From Welwitschia mirabilis (lineage: Eukaryota > Gnetophyta > Gnetopsida > Welwitschiales), in assembly GCA_051453625.1 (NCBI GenBank), contig JBOZIK010000001.1, forward strand, positions 160,090,037 through 160,120,688: a stretch of DNA of 30,652 bases, in the 5' to 3' direction. The notes under the pieces were generated by a model that saw only the letters and a list, made by a program, of their open reading frames with translations, searched no databases and had not been told where the DNA came from. Below, one piece after another: positions 28,481 to 30,652 of this stretch. Position numbers and translations under genes: made by a program. How positions within the stretch are numbered: position 1 is the stretch's first letter; every line of letters begins with the position of its first letter.

Positions 28481-30190
28481 TTACAGCAATTAAACAATGC
28501 TAAGGAGGGATCTAGCATAGCAACATTGTACACAACCAGACCCCAGAAATTCAGATATGTTAAAATGCAATTATTGTCAAGTCACATATCATGGAGGTGT
28601 AAGCAAAATGAAATATCATGTTCTTCAATTACTCGATCATGATACTGTGCCTTACCCTAACTTACCCAGCCTTTCTATGATGAAAGAAATGCGTACATAT
28701 TTAAATAGCAGAGAAGAGCAAAAGAAAAATAAGGCAAGACTTGTTGATCTTCTAGCAAAAAGGCAAACAAAGAATGTTGGCTCTAGTTCTATAAGTCAGC
28801 ACATAAACTCTATGTCCAAAGTTAGAAAGAGAACAGTTGATGGCTGGGAGCGTTTGACTACAGATACAATAGCACATGCTTCTTTTAGCCCTTTTGATGT
28901 CCACAGAGATGTCAAGGCCCAACATTAGAGTGCAACACTCTTTCACTTTCTAGTCCCGCAATTAGCTCATCTTTACGTGGATTAGAGTCTTATTATCGAC
29001 TCGTTCGAGGCAGGCTTGTGGATCTCTGGCCTCCACATCATGGTCTTGGTACTCACTAGACAATTAAGATGAGCATGAATGCTAAGGAGGATGTTGTCAG
29101 CAGAGCACGCAAGATACTCGTACAATTTTGGTATCCACAAGGCTTGATATTACATACATTTGAGAGTCCCAAGTTTTAGAGGGTTTGTGATGCTATTTGG
29201 GAGTGTGGTGCAGGTAACTTCAAAGCTCCTACATACAGAGAGGTGTGGAGCTCCATGTTATAGGTTGTCCAACATGACATCAAGGAAATGATGATAGAGC
29301 ATAGGAGGGTTTGTGATAAATCTGGTTGTATCATTCTTGCAGATGATTCAAGTGACAAATGAGATAAAAATCTCATCAATTTTTGATTGCCTCAGTTTCA
29401 GGAACAATGTTTTTGAAATATATCAATGCATCAGATAACATTAGAAATGTAGAATTCTTGTTGAAGTACTTCAAAAAACTGATCGAGGAAGTAGCACCTA
29501 GTAAGCTTGTCTAGGTAATTCGTAAAGTTATTTATTCAAGTTTTTGAATTTTATCAATGCATATGCATCATAGAAACTTAGCAAATAGCCATAATTAATC
29601 ATGTATCCTTGGTTTCATTTATCATGCTTTTATTTTGGCTTAGCTTATTTCTTCTATAATGTGTAGGTTATAGATAGTGGATTAGCCTATAAGCTAGCAG
29701 ATAGATTATTGATGCTTCATTATTCACATTTATAATCGACTCCTTGTGCAGTGCACTGCAGTGATCTTCTTCTTGAAGATTTTGCAAAGTTGCCTTAGAT
29801 TAAGAAGGTAACTACTTCTAATATTTAGATGCAATGTGGACATTTTTGTTTATTTTAGTCCTAAAATTGAGGACTAAGAAATTGTCTTTTATTGTCCTTT
29901 AGATCGTGTAAAAGGCAAAATTCATATGAAAATTTATGTATACCCACTCCCATCATCACCATCATTTTCACTAGCAAGCCAATGTCAAGGAAATTCTTAG
30001 GCCTGGCAACACAAAGTTTCCTATTATTGGATAGCATGTGAGAGGTAAAGCAAGCCTTAGTAGATATGTTTGTTCATCCATCATGGAGTACTGATAAAAT
30101 ATTTCCTTTACTTTGTCCTACTTCTAAGGCTAAACAAATGACAAAAATTGTTTATGATTGTGTTGATGCTCCAAGCAAATTTAGGTTTGA
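28480..30190 (+). pseudogene. hAT transposase relic (BED zinc finger plus DUF659)
   Basis: The BED finger is visible from 28557: CNYCQVTYHGGVSKMKYHV and DHDTVPYP, matching the plant hAT pattern C-x2-C...GG(I/V)xxLKYHL...H, with the last Cys changed to Tyr. The open frame runs to 28928. Fragments of DUF659 follow: KEDVVSRARKILVQFWYPQG (about 29088-29147), VCDAIWECGAGNFKAPTYRE (29185-29244), DKSGCIILADDSSDK (about 29319-29360) and MFLKYINASDNIRNVEFLLK (29408-29467). After an intron-like or decayed stretch, ALVDMFVHPSWSTDKIFPLL (about 30055-30115) resembles the later hAT region. Several stops separate the blocks, and no C-terminal dimerisation domain is seen. Terminal repeats were not identified. 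Confidence 0.75.
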
Positions 30191-30271
30191 GGTAAAAATG
30201 TTCTACAAATGAGGAACATTGTCTTTGTGTTCACAAATATCATGTATTCCTATGTCATCTTGAGTCCTCTA

Positions 30272-30652
30272 TATTAAAGAAACGAGGTTTCAATGATTAT
30301 GATGCAACCAACAAGGATGAATGGAAGGTCCATGACACCCTATGAATTCGAAGTTCAAGTGAAAAAATCAAAAGCAAGAGCCTGAACAAAGCCCATTTCA
30401 AGAAAATCCATTTGGGACGTCCGAGTTAGCACATCGGGACGTCTAGGGAAAGTTTGGGTCTCACATATGCAGACGTCCAACTTGCCAAACCAGGACGTCT
30501 GGGAAAAATGCAGTCAAAATGTATAGGGATATCCAACCTGTCAATCCTAGATGACCGAGAAACGTTCGGTCAAAATATCTAGGGACGTTTGACTTGTAAA
30601 TCTGGACGTGCGGGTTTCACTTGGTTCTCACAATAAAAAGGAGAGACATCTG
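30272..30652 (+). repeat. Start of Sirevirus-type LTR C, runs off the window
   Basis: TATTAAAGAAACGAGG and GTTTCAATGATTATGA match the opening of LTRs A and B. Four box pairs follow at 30417/30439, 30473/30495, 30529/30551 and 30585/30606, spaced 22, 22, 22 and 21 bp, with pair starts exactly 56 bp apart three times. This is the most regular array in the window. Whether it is a 5' LTR, 3' LTR or solo LTR cannot be told here; no polypurine tract precedes it, which argues against a 3' LTR. Confidence 0.7.

Overview
This window is transposon-rich plant nuclear DNA, most likely from an angiosperm. The evidence is several degenerate Ty1/copia retrotransposons with tRNA-iMet-type primer sites, a hAT (BED/DUF659) transposase relic, a short non-autonomous DNA transposon, and one nuclear gene with small phase-0 exons and GT-AG introns. 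There is no bacterial-type gene organisation and no recognisable RNA gene. Three runs of N (20919-21018, 22867-23071, 25321-25420) mark a draft assembly.

Layout. (1) 1-6342, + strand: the 3' two thirds of a Sirevirus-like copia element (A). It has a protease-integrase-RT-RNase H pseudogene, a spacer rich in GACGTC-type boxes with a TATA box, an envelope-like ORF (3729-4817), polypurine tracts and a 1054-bp 3' LTR. (2) About 6350-7238, - strand: an LTR of the same broad family (D) carrying 56-58 bp tandem units. (3) 7239-9780: gene-poor DNA with palindrome-rich sequence, an orphan primer-binding site (8736) and a 193-bp tandem duplication. (4) 9799-11083, - strand: four consecutive exons of a host gene of unknown function, with two further candidate exons up to 11784. 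(5) 13099-13979: an 881-bp transposon with perfect 19-bp terminal inverted repeats and an identical 8-bp target duplication, hAT-type. (6) About 14850-19290, - strand: two old copia relics arranged head to tail around one 252-bp LTR. (7) 19832-26638, + strand: a second Sirevirus-like element (B) with both LTRs, a primer site, gag with a CCHC knuckle, protease, integrase, RT and RNase H. It is broken by gaps and by an inverted LTR end at 25217. (8) 26639-28480: small duplications and little else. (9) 28480-30190, + strand: a decayed hAT transposase. (10) 30272 to the window end, + strand: the start of another LTR of the A/B type (C).

The most unusual signal is a two-box unit. Degenerate GGGACGTC(C/T) boxes occur in pairs whose centres lie 21-22 bp apart, about two helical turns, with pairs repeating every 53-58 bp in the best arrays. 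The unit is in every Sirevirus-type LTR here (A, B5', B3', C, D) and again between pol and the envelope-like ORF of element A, directly upstream of a TATAAAGG box. GACGTC is the C-box form of the ACGT core recognised by plant bZIP factors. My inference is that these arrays are LTR enhancers, and that the envelope-like ORF has, or had, its own internal promoter built from the same module. No coding frame of the retroelements is intact.
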